Positions 15,014 to 24,011 of a stretch of DNA of 64,000 nucleotides are shown here, piece after piece. Origin of the DNA: DATCMU01 sp036563245. GTDB lineage: Bacteria; Pseudomonadota; Alphaproteobacteria; Rhizobiales; Devosiaceae. The notes under the pieces are model-generated. The model was not told the DNA's origin, did not search any database, and saw nothing but the letters and a program-made list of their open reading frames with translations. The position numbers and the translations under genes were made by a program. The stretch spans positions 1 through 64,000 of the forward strand of contig DATCMU010000050.1 in NCBI GenBank assembly GCA_036563245.1, read 5' to 3'. How positions within the stretch are numbered: the first letter of the stretch is position 1; each line of letters begins with the position of its first letter.

Positions 15014-15697
15014 ATGGCGCACGCAGCGGCCTCCGCAAGAACCGCAAGGCACTCCCGGCATCACAGCATCGGGTTCAATCTGGCAGGCATCGCCGCCATG
15101 GCCCTTCTTGGGGGCATCGCGCTTGCGTACGCGATCAACGCAATGAGCCTTCATGACCGCGTCATGGCCGGAACTGGCCCGGACCAGCCGCCAATCGCCA
15201 AGACCGTGGGCGGGGCCGTCCTCGACATTCCCGCCAACTGGTTCCGATACGACGACCAGAAGACCGAAGGTTATGCGGATCGTGTCGACCTCTCCTTGAC
15301 ATTTCCGCTTGGCGCGGGCGGCGCCGACACCGTGGTCGACGTCACTCTCTCACCCAAGAGCCGCGTCCGGCCGAGCGCGCTCCTGCTCGACAGCGTCTAC
15401 CTGCACATGTTCCAGGCAAGCCAGGTCGAGGGCCCGCCGGGCCTGGTGGGGAAGCCGCTGGCCAACAAGGAAGGCTACCAGAGCGAAACCGTCTGGTATG
15501 ACCCGCTTTCAGTCAATCCCTTCGTGGCCAAGTGCCAGGCGCCGCTGGCCGCCGGCGAACAGGGGCGATGCCTGAGAACCGTGGTCCTGGACGACAAGAT
15601 CTCTGCGACCTACGCCTTCGACCGGTCGGTCCTTGCGTCATGGAAGATATTCGACGACACGGTTTCTGCGCGCCTGGAGCCGATCATCGAACCCTGA
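15014..15697 (+). CDS. Membrane-anchored conserved protein of unknown function
   Basis: This 227-residue protein has a basic, His/Arg-rich N-terminus, one transmembrane helix at about residues 18-42 (GFNLAGIAAMALLGGIALAYAI) and a periplasmic beta-rich domain. The domain includes ILDIPANWFRYDDQK-like and DTVVDVTLSPKSRVRPSALLLD segments and one conserved pair of cysteines (FVAKCQAP and GRCLRTVV). I do not know the family, though I recall similar alphaproteobacterial proteins. The ATG at 15014 is used because GGAA precedes it and the helix follows at normal distance. It shares the upstream region holding a CtrA-type box. Confidence 0.72.
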   Translation: MAHAAASARTARHSRHHSIGFNLAGIAAMALLGGIALAYAINAMSLHDRVMAGTGPDQPPIAKTVGGAVLDIPANWFRYDDQKTEGYADRVDLSLTFPLGAGGADTVVDVTLSPKSRVRPSALLLDSVYLHMFQASQVEGPPGLVGKPLANKEGYQSETVWYDPLSVNPFVAKCQAPLAAGEQGRCLRTVVLDDKISATYAFDRSVLASWKIFDDTVSARLEPIIEP

Positions 15698-15731
15698 ACC
15701 GCCAGCAATTGCAGGCGGTTTGCTGGAGGAC

Positions 15732-15944
15732 TCAGTCCTCCAGGTCGACGTCCAGAATTGCCATCTGGAACATGAACGAGCGGTCGCCGTCCTCATCGTC
15801 GAGATAGAGCACGCCGATGAATTCCTCGCCGAGATAGACCTCGCACGAATCGTCCTTGCGCGGGCGGGGGCGAACATCGATGGCGCGATTGCCGAACTTG
15901 CGCTGCAGGAAGTTCTGCAGCTTGATGATTTCTGCGTGATTCAC
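15732..15944 (-). CDS. DUF3126 family protein
   Basis: This 70-residue alphaproteobacterial protein of unknown function shows the family pattern: HAEIIKLQNFLQRKFGNRAI, VRPRPRKDDSCEVYLGEEFI, GVLYLDDEDGDRSF, MAILDVDLED. The start is a GTG at 15944 with TGGAG eight bases ahead. The upstream extension of the frame to 16013 has no family similarity. It lies 3' of cysE on the same strand with a 184-base gap, an association common in rhizobia. Confidence 0.88.
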   Translation of the reverse strand: MNHAEIIKLQNFLQRKFGNRAIDVRPRPRKDDSCEVYLGEEFIGVLYLDDEDGDRSFMFQMAILDVDLED

Positions 15945-16128
15945 GGAGTGATCTCCAGGGTACTGGCCGCAATCCCCTTGGGGTGCTCGCAACATAGCGG
16001 CCCGGTCATTCATTTCGGGACGGGGCGCCTGCTGCAGGCGGGTTGCCGACCGGTTCGGGTGCCAATGTAGGCTGCCAGAACTTTATAACAATGCCCCCGG
16101 GCGGCTTTTCCCCACCCGAACCGGGCAA

Positions 16129-16950
16129 TCAGGCGTTGTCGCCAGCGCTCAGCGTCTGGTCCATGTCCGAGGCCGGCTGGGCGCATCCGGCCGGGCCGAT
16201 GACCTTCGCCGGCACGCCCGCGACGGTCATCTTGTCGGGCACATCCTTGAGCACAACCGAGCCCGCAGCAATCTTTGCGCAGCAACCGATATTGATGTTG
16301 CCCAGCACCTTCGCTCCCGCGCCGATCAGCACGCCGGAGCCGACCTTGGGGTGACGGTCGCCGTCTTCCTTGCCCGTGCCGCCGAGCGTGACGCCCTGCA
16401 GGATGGAGACGTGATCGCCGATGGTTGCGGTCTCGCCAACCACCACACCGGTGCCGTGGTCGATCATGATGCCGCGCCCGATCGTCACGCGCGGATGAAT
16501 GTCCACCTGGAACACCTGGCTGGAGCGGCTCTGCAGATAAAGCGCGAAGTCGCGGCGCCCGGCAGCCCACAGGCTGTGGGCAAAGCGATGCGTCTGGACC
16601 GCCTGATATCCCTTGAAATAGAGCAGCGGCTCTATGGCCCGGTGGCAGGCAGGATCACGCTCAAGCGTCGCGGCAAGGTCTGCGCGCGCCGCAGCCCCGA
16701 TCTCGGGATCCAGTGCCATGGCATTCTCGAAGGCCTGCCGGATCAGATCGGCAGTGAGATCCTGATGGTCCAGCCTCTGCGCAAGGCGAAAGGCCAGCGC
16801 CGACTCGAAGTCGGAGTGATTGAGAATTGTGGCGACCATCAACCCCGAGAGAGAGGGCTCGCTGTCCGCAATGGCCGCCGCCTCGGCGTTGATGCTGCTC
16901 CAAATCGGGTCGACCGTGGTGACGTGTGGCCGTGGCCTGGCTTGCTGCAT
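16129..16950 (-). CDS. cysE: Serine O-acetyltransferase
   Basis: CysE makes O-acetylserine from serine and acetyl-CoA, the committed step of cysteine synthesis. This 273-residue protein has the N-terminal helical domain (VDPIWSSINAEAAAIA, AFRLAQRLDHQDL, FKGYQAVQTHRFAHSLW) and the left-handed beta-helix of hexapeptide repeats with the active-site pattern DIHPRVTIGRGIMIDHGTGVVVG in overlapping parts, GGTGKEDGDRHPKVG and VAGVPAKVIG. The ATG at 16950 has GAGG at the right distance. The C-terminal tail after VIGPAGC is longer than the minimal enzyme and is the usual place for feedback and cysteine-synthase binding. Confidence 0.95.
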   Translation of the reverse strand: MQQARPRPHVTTVDPIWSSINAEAAAIADSEPSLSGLMVATILNHSDFESALAFRLAQRLDHQDLTADLIRQAFENAMALDPEIGAAARADLAATLERDPACHRAIEPLLYFKGYQAVQTHRFAHSLWAAGRRDFALYLQSRSSQVFQVDIHPRVTIGRGIMIDHGTGVVVGETATIGDHVSILQGVTLGGTGKEDGDRHPKVGSGVLIGAGAKVLGNINIGCCAKIAAGSVVLKDVPDKMTVAGVPAKVIGPAGCAQPASDMDQTLSAGDNA

Positions 16951-17016
16951 GATATCCTCGCTCGCTGAGCCCGAGATATAGGCCATCCCGGCCCCTGATT
17001 CAAAGGTCTCACGAGA

Positions 17017-17796
17017 CTATGATGAAGAATACCACTTTGCTAGGAAGGCGAGCACACCCTTCTTGAACACCGGATCACCGGTCGCGCGCATGTGGTCGCG
17101 GCGCGGTATGGCAAGTACTTCGCCTCGCGGCAGAAGCGCGGCAAGAGGTTCCGGCCGCCCGCTCATCTCGTCTTCGGTCCCCACCGCCACCAGCGCCGGC
17201 TGGGCGATCCGACCGATCTCGTCTTTGCTGATTCTGTCGTGCGACGCCGCCATGCACGCCGCGAGCGCCTGCCTGTCGCTCCTTGTGTGATCGGCAAAGA
17301 TCCGGAACCGGCGTCCGACCGGTCCGGCGACATCTTCGAGGCTGGCGGCCCCGAGCGCGGCGATGATCTCGTCGGCATGCGGCGTCTCGATGGTCATGTT
17401 GGCGCCCAGCCCCCCGAACACGACACAGGCGACCTTTTGTGGCGCGGCAAGCGCCGCGAAGGCGCAGATACGCGCGCCCATCGAATAGCCGATCAGCGCA
17501 ACGCGCTCCAATCCGAGTTCATCGATCAGGGCAATGACGTCCCCCGCCAGGATCCGGGCGGGATAGGCCGCTGGATCGTGGGGCTTGTCGGATTCGCCGT
17601 GCCCCCGATTGTCGATGGTAATGGCGCGATAGCCCGCGTCTGTCAGCGTGGCGACCCATCCGGTTTCCAGCCAGTTGACCCGCCCGCTCGAGGCAAAGCC
17701 GTGCACCAGGACCACGGGCGCGCCCTCCCCGTAGCTTTCATAGGCAATGCGATGACCATCCGACACGAAATCCGGCACGCGCAGGCTCCCCGGCAA
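17017..17796 (-). CDS. Alpha/beta hydrolase
   Basis: This 259-residue hydrolase has the HGF oxyanion region (VLVHGFASSG, 28-37), the DNRGHGESDKP motif and the nucleophile elbow GYSMGA with Ser105. The later Asp (VAVGTEDEMSG) and His (RRDHMRATGDP) complete the triad. The substrate is unknown. It is divergent from the zinc-finger protein gene and lies upstream of cysE on the same strand, separated by 66 bases. Confidence 0.9.
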   Translation of the reverse strand: MPGSLRVPDFVSDGHRIAYESYGEGAPVVLVHGFASSGRVNWLETGWVATLTDAGYRAITIDNRGHGESDKPHDPAAYPARILAGDVIALIDELGLERVALIGYSMGARICAFAALAAPQKVACVVFGGLGANMTIETPHADEIIAALGAASLEDVAGPVGRRFRIFADHTRSDRQALAACMAASHDRISKDEIGRIAQPALVAVGTEDEMSGRPEPLAALLPRGEVLAIPRRDHMRATGDPVFKKGVLAFLAKWYSSS

Positions 17797-17932
17797 CCTC
17801 TTGGAACGGCAGGCTCATAGCAGGTCGCGCCAGCTCGACCAAGTGCGCGGGTACATTGCGGCCAAGCCACTGGAAATTCCGCTTCGCACCCGTTATGGTC
17901 CGCCCCGTTCCAAACAGGCAGGCTTATTGAAG

Positions 17933-18178
17933 ATGGCACACGAGAACGTTCCCCACTTTCACAATACCGACGGTGTGGCGCGTATCGAGATCGGGGCCCG
18001 CGAGTTCCAGTGCATCGGCGCGCTCCCGCCCTTCGATCATCCCCACGTCTATCTCGACATGGGCGGGGAGAACGAAATCATCTGCCCGTATTGCTCGACG
18101 CATTACGTCTACAATTCCAAATTGAAGACAGGCGCCGCCGATCCCGTTTCCGCGGTCTACAAGCCCGCCAACGTCTAG
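17933..18178 (+). CDS. Zinc-finger (zf-CHCC) domain protein
   Basis: This 81-residue protein matches the zf-CHCC type related to the NDUFS6 subunit of complex I: CIGALPPFDHPHVYLDMG then IICPYCSTHYVY. The metal ligands would be the first Cys, the His of DHPHVY and the CPYC pair. Such proteins are nearly universal in alphaproteobacteria, and they are thought to associate with respiratory complex I. The ATG at 17933 is used. The next gene starts 12 bases after the stop, so the two are probably cotranscribed. Confidence 0.88.
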   Translation: MAHENVPHFHNTDGVARIEIGAREFQCIGALPPFDHPHVYLDMGGENEIICPYCSTHYVYNSKLKTGAADPVSAVYKPANV

Positions 18179-18189
18179 GCGGCACGTTC

Positions 18190-19413
18190 ATGGCCGGACA
18201 AGGCCGCACCATCTACATCGCCGGTGCCGGAATCGCCGGACTGACCCTTGCGCTGGCCCTTGCCAAATTCGGCGCAACCGTTGTCGTTCTGGAAAAGCGC
18301 CGGCGGATCGATGAGTTCGGTGCGGGCCTGCAGATCAGCCCAAACGCGCGCCGCGTGCTCGATCGGCTGGGCCTCGACCGGGCGCTCTCCAGTGTCGGAT
18401 TCGAGCCGGAAGGCATCGATATCTATCCTCATGGCGCCACCCGCCCGTTGACGACGCTCCGCCTTGGCCAGGCGGCACGCGACCGTTTCGGGGTTCCTTA
18501 CGCGGTATTTCACCGCCGCGACCTCATCGAAGTGCTGCACAAGGCCTGCAAGCGCTTTGCCAATATCGACATCGTCTTCGGGGTGAACCGCTTCAACGTC
18601 GCCACCCATGCAAGGGGCATGACCGTCCTCGTCGATGAATCGGGGGGGCGTGCCCGCGAGGCGAGGCCTTTCGCCCTTGTCGGCGCCGATGGCGTGCGCT
18701 CAACGACCCGAACAGGCCTGCTTGGCGGCCCGGATGCCGTCTATTCGGGCTATGTTGGGTGGCGGGCCCTGCTTCCGCTCACCGCGCTCGAGGGAATCGC
18801 CGCCACCGACCGTACCAGCCTGATGTACGGGCCGGGCTTTCACGCGGTGGTCTATCCCCTGCCCAGGCACGGCAATGCCAATGTCGCGCTGTTCACCCGC
18901 GAGCCGGAGGCGCGGGCATTTGCCGAGCCCGCTCCGCACATGCCCAGCTTTCGAAGGCGCCTCGTGCTCTCTCAGCGATTGCAGGCGCTCATGGCGGCGA
19001 TAGGCGACACATGGACCCATTGGCCCCTTTCCTTCGTCGCCGCGCGCCAATGGCACGCCGGCCCGATTGGCCTGATCGGAGACGCCGCACACGCAATGCT
19101 GCCGTTCCAGGCGCAGGGCGCGGCCATGGCGATCGAGGATGCGGCGATCCTTGCTCCCCTGCTGATCACCGAGCCGGACGCGGAAACCGCCTTTCGTCGC
19201 TACGAGGGCCTGCGACAAGCCCGTACAAGACGGGTCGCCCGGGTTTCGGCGGCAAACGGTCGCGCCTTTCACCTGGAGTGGCCGCTGTCGCTGGGGCGCG
19301 ATGCAGTCATTGCCATGCAGGGACCCTTGGGTCACTTCCGCCGGCTTGCATGGCTCTATGACTATGACGCGGCCCCTGAAATCGAACGCTATTCCGCCCG
19401 CAAGACCGGCTGA
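18190..19413 (+). CDS. FAD-dependent monooxygenase (salicylate/UbiH type)
   Basis: This 407-residue flavoprotein hydroxylase has the Rossmann FAD motif at the N-terminus (IYIAGAGIAGLTLALALAKFG, dinucleotide GxGxxG), the central DG motif (FALVGADGVRSTTR) and the C-terminal GDAAHAMLPFQAQGA flavin-phosphate motif. These define the class A aromatic hydroxylase fold. The substrate cannot be inferred: PHBH, salicylate, and FAD-type epoxidases all share it. The start at 18190 follows the zinc-finger gene closely; the longer open frame from 18010 overlaps that gene and is a shadow. Confidence 0.93.
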   Translation: MAGQGRTIYIAGAGIAGLTLALALAKFGATVVVLEKRRRIDEFGAGLQISPNARRVLDRLGLDRALSSVGFEPEGIDIYPHGATRPLTTLRLGQAARDRFGVPYAVFHRRDLIEVLHKACKRFANIDIVFGVNRFNVATHARGMTVLVDESGGRAREARPFALVGADGVRSTTRTGLLGGPDAVYSGYVGWRALLPLTALEGIAATDRTSLMYGPGFHAVVYPLPRHGNANVALFTREPEARAFAEPAPHMPSFRRRLVLSQRLQALMAAIGDTWTHWPLSFVAARQWHAGPIGLIGDAAHAMLPFQAQGAAMAIEDAAILAPLLITEPDAETAFRRYEGLRQARTRRVARVSAANGRAFHLEWPLSLGRDAVIAMQGPLGHFRRLAWLYDYDAAPEIERYSARKTG

Positions 19414-19539
19414 AAGATCAAACGCGCCGGATCGGCGCACACATCGAACCCGTCGCGCAACAGGCTTTGCCGCTTGCCTTGCGGCACCTGCCTGTGTCAA
19501 CTGCGCCCCAATCTCGAACAAGGAGCTCGTAGCCCGCGC

Positions 19540-20880
19540 ATGAAGGTCGCCAGGGACTCCAATCTCACCCTCATCTTCATCCTGATCACCATCCTGCTCG
19601 ACATGGTCGGTCTGGGGATCATCCTGCCGGTCCTGCCCGGCCTGATCCTGGAGCTGATCGCGCCGACGATGAACGGGGCCTCCAGCGAAGGCCTGGTGGC
19701 GCGCTCCGCCGTGATCGGGGGTTACCTGGTCTTCGTCTATGCGCTCATGCAGTTCATCTTCTCGCCGGTGCTTGGCAACCTCTCGGACAGGTTCGGCAGG
19801 CGGCCGGTGCTGCTGCTGTCGTTGCTGGGGCTGACTGCCGACTACCTCATCATGGGCTTTGCGCCGGTCGTGGCCTGGCTGTTCCTGGGCCGTTTCCTCT
19901 CAGGCATTTCAGGTGCGGCGGTGACCACGGCCACCGCCTATATCGCCGACATCACGCCGCCCGAAAAACGGTCGCAGCGCTTTGGCCTGATTGGCGCGGC
20001 GTTTGGCCTCGGCTTCATCATCGGGCCCGTCGTCGGCGGCATTCTTGGCGAGTTCGGGCACCGCGTGCCCTTTTATGCCGCAGCCGGGCTTGCCTTTGCC
20101 AACTTCCTTTACGGACTGATCGTCCTGCCCGAAAGCCTGACGGTCAGGAACCGCCGGCGGTTCGACCTCAAGCGCGCCAATCCCTTCGGCGCGGTTCTTG
20201 CCCTTCGCCAATATCCCTCGGTCGTTTGGCTTCTGGCCTCGCTGTTCATCTTCGCGCTGGCCGGCCAGGCCTATCCGGCGGTCTGGAACTTCTTCACCAT
20301 CGAGCGTTTCCAGTGGACCTCGTCCCAGATCGGGCTGTCGCTCGGCGTGTTCGGGCTCCTGTTTGCGCTGTGGCAGGGCATATTGATCAGCCCCACGATC
20401 AAGCGTTTCGGCGAGAGCGTCACGGTATTGCTGGGCATGGGCGCGGCAGCGATCGCGTTTTTCGGCACCGCGTTCATCAACACCCCGGTCGGGCTCTACG
20501 GCTACCTTGTTGTCGGCTCGCTGAGCGGCCTGGCAGGCCCGGCGCTGAACGGGCTGATGTCGCGCCAGGTGCCCGACAACCAGCAGGGCGAGCTGCAGGG
20601 CGCGGTCAACGCGGCAAATTCCCTGTCCACGATCATCGGACCGGTTGCGGCGACCCAGCTCTTCTCGTTCTTCACGACCTCGCCGCGCGCGCCAACCTAT
20701 TTTCCCGGTGTGCCGTTCCTTGGCGCGGGGATCCTGATTCTCTTTTCCGTCGGCGTTTTCGTCTACTCGGTCTTGCGATTCGATCTGCTGCACCGCCCGA
20801 GCACTGCGAAGAACCCACACGCGCCGCACATGGCGCCTCCGGGCCAGATCGCACCGCCGCTGGAAACGGACGACGACTAG
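19540..20880 (+). CDS. MFS transporter, TetA-like
   Basis: This 446-residue transporter has about 12 membrane helices and the MFS motif A (GNLSDRFGRRPVLL, after helix 2). The sequence after it, LMGFAPVVAWLFLGRFLSGISGAAV..TAYIADITPPEKR, is typical of the tetracycline-type (TCR/TetA) antiporters, so a drug or metabolite/H+ exporter is likely. The ATG at 19540 is preceded by AAGGAG at a somewhat long spacing. It converges on gnd, with a strong bidirectional terminator between. No regulator gene is adjacent. Confidence 0.88.
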   Translation: MKVARDSNLTLIFILITILLDMVGLGIILPVLPGLILELIAPTMNGASSEGLVARSAVIGGYLVFVYALMQFIFSPVLGNLSDRFGRRPVLLLSLLGLTADYLIMGFAPVVAWLFLGRFLSGISGAAVTTATAYIADITPPEKRSQRFGLIGAAFGLGFIIGPVVGGILGEFGHRVPFYAAAGLAFANFLYGLIVLPESLTVRNRRRFDLKRANPFGAVLALRQYPSVVWLLASLFIFALAGQAYPAVWNFFTIERFQWTSSQIGLSLGVFGLLFALWQGILISPTIKRFGESVTVLLGMGAAAIAFFGTAFINTPVGLYGYLVVGSLSGLAGPALNGLMSRQVPDNQQGELQGAVNAANSLSTIIGPVAATQLFSFFTTSPRAPTYFPGVPFLGAGILILFSVGVFVYSVLRFDLLHRPSTAKNPHAPHMAPPGQIAPPLETDDD

Positions 20881-20890
20881 GGGACACGAA

Positions 20891-20916
20891 AAAGGGGCCG
20901 GCGAAACGGCCCCTTT
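20891..20916. terminator. Bidirectional terminator between MFS and gnd
   Basis: A perfect 10-bp stem (AAAGGGGCCG at 20891-20900, CGGCCCCTTT at 20907-20916) with a GCGAAA loop lies between two convergent genes. T residues at the end of one side and A residues ahead on the other let it work on either strand. Confidence 0.9.
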
Positions 20917-20937
20917 GTCCCTTGGTCCCCTCAAGTC

Positions 20938-22350
20938 TCAATCGTGCAGGGTCGAGGGCCAGTGTCCGTGCTGCTCGCCCTCGCGGTCGACCATCTCGAA
21001 GCCATGGGCACCGAAGAAATCGCGCAGGCCCTGGATCATGTTCGCCGTGCCCAGCGCCTGACGATAGCCATCGAAATAGTTGAGCGCCGCGGCCAGGCAG
21101 GGCACAGGGAATTCGCCCAGCGCCGCGGCGGCCACCACCTTGCGCAGCGCGCCATGATTGGCCTTCATCACCTCGACGAAATCCGGCGCGACCATCAGGT
21201 TGACCTGGTCGCCCTTCTCGTAGGTTGCCGCCATCTTGTCGAGGAACTGCGAGCGAATGATGCACCCGGCGCGCCAGATCTTGGCTACCGTGTCGAGCGG
21301 CACGCCCCAGTTGTTCTCCTCTGACGCCTTGGCGATCACGGCAAAGCCCTGCGCATAAGCCGCGATCTTTCCTGCCAGCAGCGCCTTTTCCAGGTCGTCG
21401 AGTGAGATATCGACGGCTCCTGCGCTGCGTTTGCCATAGATCTTCTCCGCCGCCACGCGCTCGTCCTTGAGCGCCGACAGCGACCGGGCCGCCACAGCGC
21501 CTTCGATCGCTGTCGCCGGCACGCCCATGTCCTGCGCCGCGATCGCCGACCAGCGGCCGGTGCCCTTCTGGCCGGCCTTGTCCACGATCAGTTCGACCAG
21601 CGGCTTGCCGGTCTTCTCATCCACTGCGTCGAGCACATGTCCGGAAATTTCGATGAGATACGAATTGAGCGGCCCCTCGTTCCATTTCCGGAACACCTCG
21701 GCTGAGGCTTTTGGGGTCATCCCCAACCCGTCGCGCATCACCCCATAGACTTCGGCGATCATCTGCATGTCGGCATATTCGATGCCGTTATGGATCGTCT
21801 TGACGAAATGGCCCGCGCCACCCTTTCCCAGATAGGCGCAGCACGGTTCGCCCTTGAACTTGGCGGAAATGGCGGTCAGCACCGCCTCGGCATTGTGCCA
21901 CTGCTCCTTTGAGCCGCCGACCATGATCGAGGGGCCATGCCGGGCGCCCTCCTCGCCGCCGGAAACACCGACCCCCAGGAATCCGATCCCCTTGGGCGTC
22001 AGTTCTCCGAACCGGCGTACCGTGTCATGGAAATTGGCATTACCCGCATCAATGATCGAGTCGCCTTCCTCAAGGTGCGGCAGCAGCGACTCAATGACCG
22101 AGTCCACCGGGCCACCGGCCTTGACCATGATGATGATCGAACGCGGCCGCTTGATCATCTTCACGAATTCCGCCAGTTCGTGGTGCCCGCCGACATTGGC
22201 CGCGAGAGCGCCCGCCGAATTCACGAACTCGTCGATCTTGGAAGCGGTTCGGTTGTGGACGGCAACCTTGTAGCCCTTTTCCGCAATGTTGAGGGCCAGG
22301 TTGGCTCCCATGACACCAAGGCCGATCAGGCCGATATCCGCTTCAAACAT
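20938..22350 (-). CDS. gnd: 6-phosphogluconate dehydrogenase, NADP-dependent
   Basis: This enzyme oxidatively decarboxylates 6-phosphogluconate to ribulose 5-phosphate with formation of NADPH. The 470-residue length is normal. Seen are the Rossmann start MFEADIGLIGLGVMGANLAL, the VGVSGGEEGARHGPSIM substrate motif, the catalytic GAGHFVKTIHNGIEYADMQ segment and, near the C-terminus, RAGCIIRSQFLD. The ATG at 22350 with TTGGAG upstream gives the family N-terminus; the longer frame up to 22542 runs into the tRNA-Leu leader region and is not coding. rpe, the next enzyme of the pathway, is at 28.7 kb. Confidence 0.97.
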   Translation of the reverse strand: MFEADIGLIGLGVMGANLALNIAEKGYKVAVHNRTASKIDEFVNSAGALAANVGGHHELAEFVKMIKRPRSIIIMVKAGGPVDSVIESLLPHLEEGDSIIDAGNANFHDTVRRFGELTPKGIGFLGVGVSGGEEGARHGPSIMVGGSKEQWHNAEAVLTAISAKFKGEPCCAYLGKGGAGHFVKTIHNGIEYADMQMIAEVYGVMRDGLGMTPKASAEVFRKWNEGPLNSYLIEISGHVLDAVDEKTGKPLVELIVDKAGQKGTGRWSAIAAQDMGVPATAIEGAVAARSLSALKDERVAAEKIYGKRSAGAVDISLDDLEKALLAGKIAAYAQGFAVIAKASEENNWGVPLDTVAKIWRAGCIIRSQFLDKMAATYEKGDQVNLMVAPDFVEVMKANHGALRKVVAAAALGEFPVPCLAAALNYFDGYRQALGTANMIQGLRDFFGAHGFEMVDREGEQHGHWPSTLHD

Positions 22351-22512
22351 GGCTTGGATCTCCAACGCTATTCTTGAACTTGGGCGCGCGAGGCGAGAAC
22401 GGGCGCGCGCTGAGAGGCAAGCACACTCGACGCTTCGGGGAAAGTGAAAACCACGCGATCCGGGCAACGATGTGATCGATAACACCCGCTCTTGCCTGTC
22501 GAGCGCGAAAAC

Positions 22513-22599
22513 TGGTGCGGGCGGCGGGAGTCGAACCCGCACGGGGTTACCCCCTCAGGATTTTAAGTCCTGTGTGTCTACCGGTTCCACCACGCCCGC
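22513..22599 (-). tRNA. tRNA-Leu(TAA)
   Basis: On the minus strand this 87-nt sequence has the acceptor stem GCGGGCG/CGCCCGC, a D-arm TGGTGGAACCGGTAGACAC, an anticodon arm with TAA (CAGGACTTAAAATCCTG), a long variable arm (GAGGGGGTAACCCCGT) typical of a class II tRNA and GGTTCGACTCC in the T-arm. CCA is encoded. It sits between gnd and gpt. Confidence 0.97.
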
Positions 22600-22625
22600 A
22601 TCAGGCAACCGGTCGGTCCGGCCGG

Positions 22626-23120
22626 TCAGTCGGTGCCGCCATGCAGAGGCGGCACATAGGTTACATCGAGATCCCACGGGAAATAGATCCACGTATCCTG
22701 GCTGACCTCGGTGACGAAGGTATCCACCATCTCGCGGCCCATGGGCTTGGCATATACGGTGGCGAAATGCGCGCCCGGCAGCATCTCGCGGACCACCCGG
22801 GCCGTGGCGCCGGTATCCACCAGATCATCGACGATCAGGATCTTCTCGCCCGCATTGGCCAGGTCCAGGACAACCTGGGAAATGGGCTTGAGCACCTTCA
22901 CCGACCCCTGGTTCTGGTGATCGTAGGACTTCACGGAGACACTCTCGACCACGCGGATATTTAGCTCACGCGCCACGATAGCCGCGGGGACGAGCCCACC
23001 GCGCGTGATCGCGACGACCGCGCCATAGGGTCCCTGACTCATGAGCCGCCACGCAAGCGCCCGCGAGTCGCGGTGAAACTGATCCCAGGTAACCGGGAAC
23101 GACTTCTGTGCCGAACTCAT
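22626..23120 (-). CDS. gpt: Xanthine-guanine phosphoribosyltransferase
   Basis: This purine-salvage enzyme makes GMP and XMP from guanine or xanthine and PRPP. The 164-residue protein shows VAITRGGLVPAAIVAREL, the PRPP-binding VDDLVDTGATA (97-107) and the C-terminal WIYFPWDLD hydrophobic motif that distinguishes the Gpt type from Hpt. It begins inside the stop codon of the upstream CinA-like gene (4-base overlap), so the two form an operon. Confidence 0.94.
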   Translation of the reverse strand: MSSAQKSFPVTWDQFHRDSRALAWRLMSQGPYGAVVAITRGGLVPAAIVARELNIRVVESVSVKSYDHQNQGSVKVLKPISQVVLDLANAGEKILIVDDLVDTGATARVVREMLPGAHFATVYAKPMGREMVDTFVTEVSQDTWIYFPWDLDVTYVPPLHGGTD

Positions 23121-23884
23121 TGCTTTTCCTTCCTGGATTGCCCGATGTCGCGCTTGTGCTGCACGGCGGCCACCATTGCCTCGACCCTGGCCGTCGCGGC
23201 CGCAAGGCGTTCCGCATCAGTGGATCGGAGCACGAGTTGGGTGCGCACCTGCCCCTGCCCCATTTGCGGATAGCTGCCCATCTTCACGTCTGGGAACTCG
23301 TCCTGCAGCGCGGCAAGCGGGTCGCCGAGATCGCCCTCGCCGACCGCGGCGTCCACCGCAGCCGACAGCACCTTGCGGCCACCCTTCAACCGCGGCGCGA
23401 CGGATTCGAGCATGGCGCGCATGATCACCGGCACGCCGGCCATGACGATCACGTTGCCAATCCAGAACCCGGGCGCGGCGCTGACCGCGTTGGTCACCAG
23501 CTCGGCGCCTTCGGGAATGCGCGCCATCCTCAGGCGCGCCGGGGTGACTTCGAGATCTTTCCAGCGCGACATCAGCATCTCGCGCGCCACCGGATGGATC
23601 GGCAGATCCACACCGAAGGCCCGCGCCACGGCATCCGCGGTAATGTCGTCATGGGTGGGACCGATGCCGCCAGTGGTGAAGACGTAGCTGTAGCGCGCCC
23701 GCAGGGCGTTCACCGCCTCCACGATCGCGTCCATGTCGTCGCTCACCACCCTGACTTCCTGCAATTCGATCCCCAGATCGGTGCAGAATTCGGCGGTGGC
23801 GCCAATATTGACATCCTTGGTGCGGCCGGAAAGGATTTCGTCGCCGATGACGACCAGCCCGGCAGTGACTTGCTCGTTTGACAT
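23117..23884 (-). CDS. Molybdopterin-binding domain protein (CinA N-terminal type)
   Basis: This 255-residue protein starts MSNEQVTAGLVVIGDEILSG, the MoaB/CinA nucleotide-like fold, with the TTGGIGPTHDDITADAVARAFG signature. The C-terminal amidase domain (nicotinamide mononucleotide deamidase) of full CinA is absent. The family is often called competence/damage-inducible protein A, but its role here is unknown. The start at 23884 fits the family; the upstream extension is excluded. It overlaps gpt by 4 bases and is divergent from sfsA with 127 bases between. Confidence 0.88.
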   Translation of the reverse strand: MSNEQVTAGLVVIGDEILSGRTKDVNIGATAEFCTDLGIELQEVRVVSDDMDAIVEAVNALRARYSYVFTTGGIGPTHDDITADAVARAFGVDLPIHPVAREMLMSRWKDLEVTPARLRMARIPEGAELVTNAVSAAPGFWIGNVIVMAGVPVIMRAMLESVAPRLKGGRKVLSAAVDAAVGEGDLGDPLAALQDEFPDVKMGSYPQMGQGQVRTQLVLRSTDAERLAAATARVEAMVAAVQHKRDIGQSRKEKQ

Positions 23885-24011
23885 TTGATGACCGGATTGC
23901 CCAGAGGGTGCAAAGCAATGCCCGCCCTTGGCGAAAACGTCAAGCCAAGCCGTCGAAAGCTTTGCATCCTTGCGCTGGACAGCCGGCCCAAATCTGGGGC
24001 AAGCCTTCCCC

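Noticed and set aside
22351..22542. N-terminal extension of gnd
   Set aside because: The extra 64 codons overlap the tRNA-Leu gene and have no family similarity, and a good ribosome site precedes the ATG at 22350.
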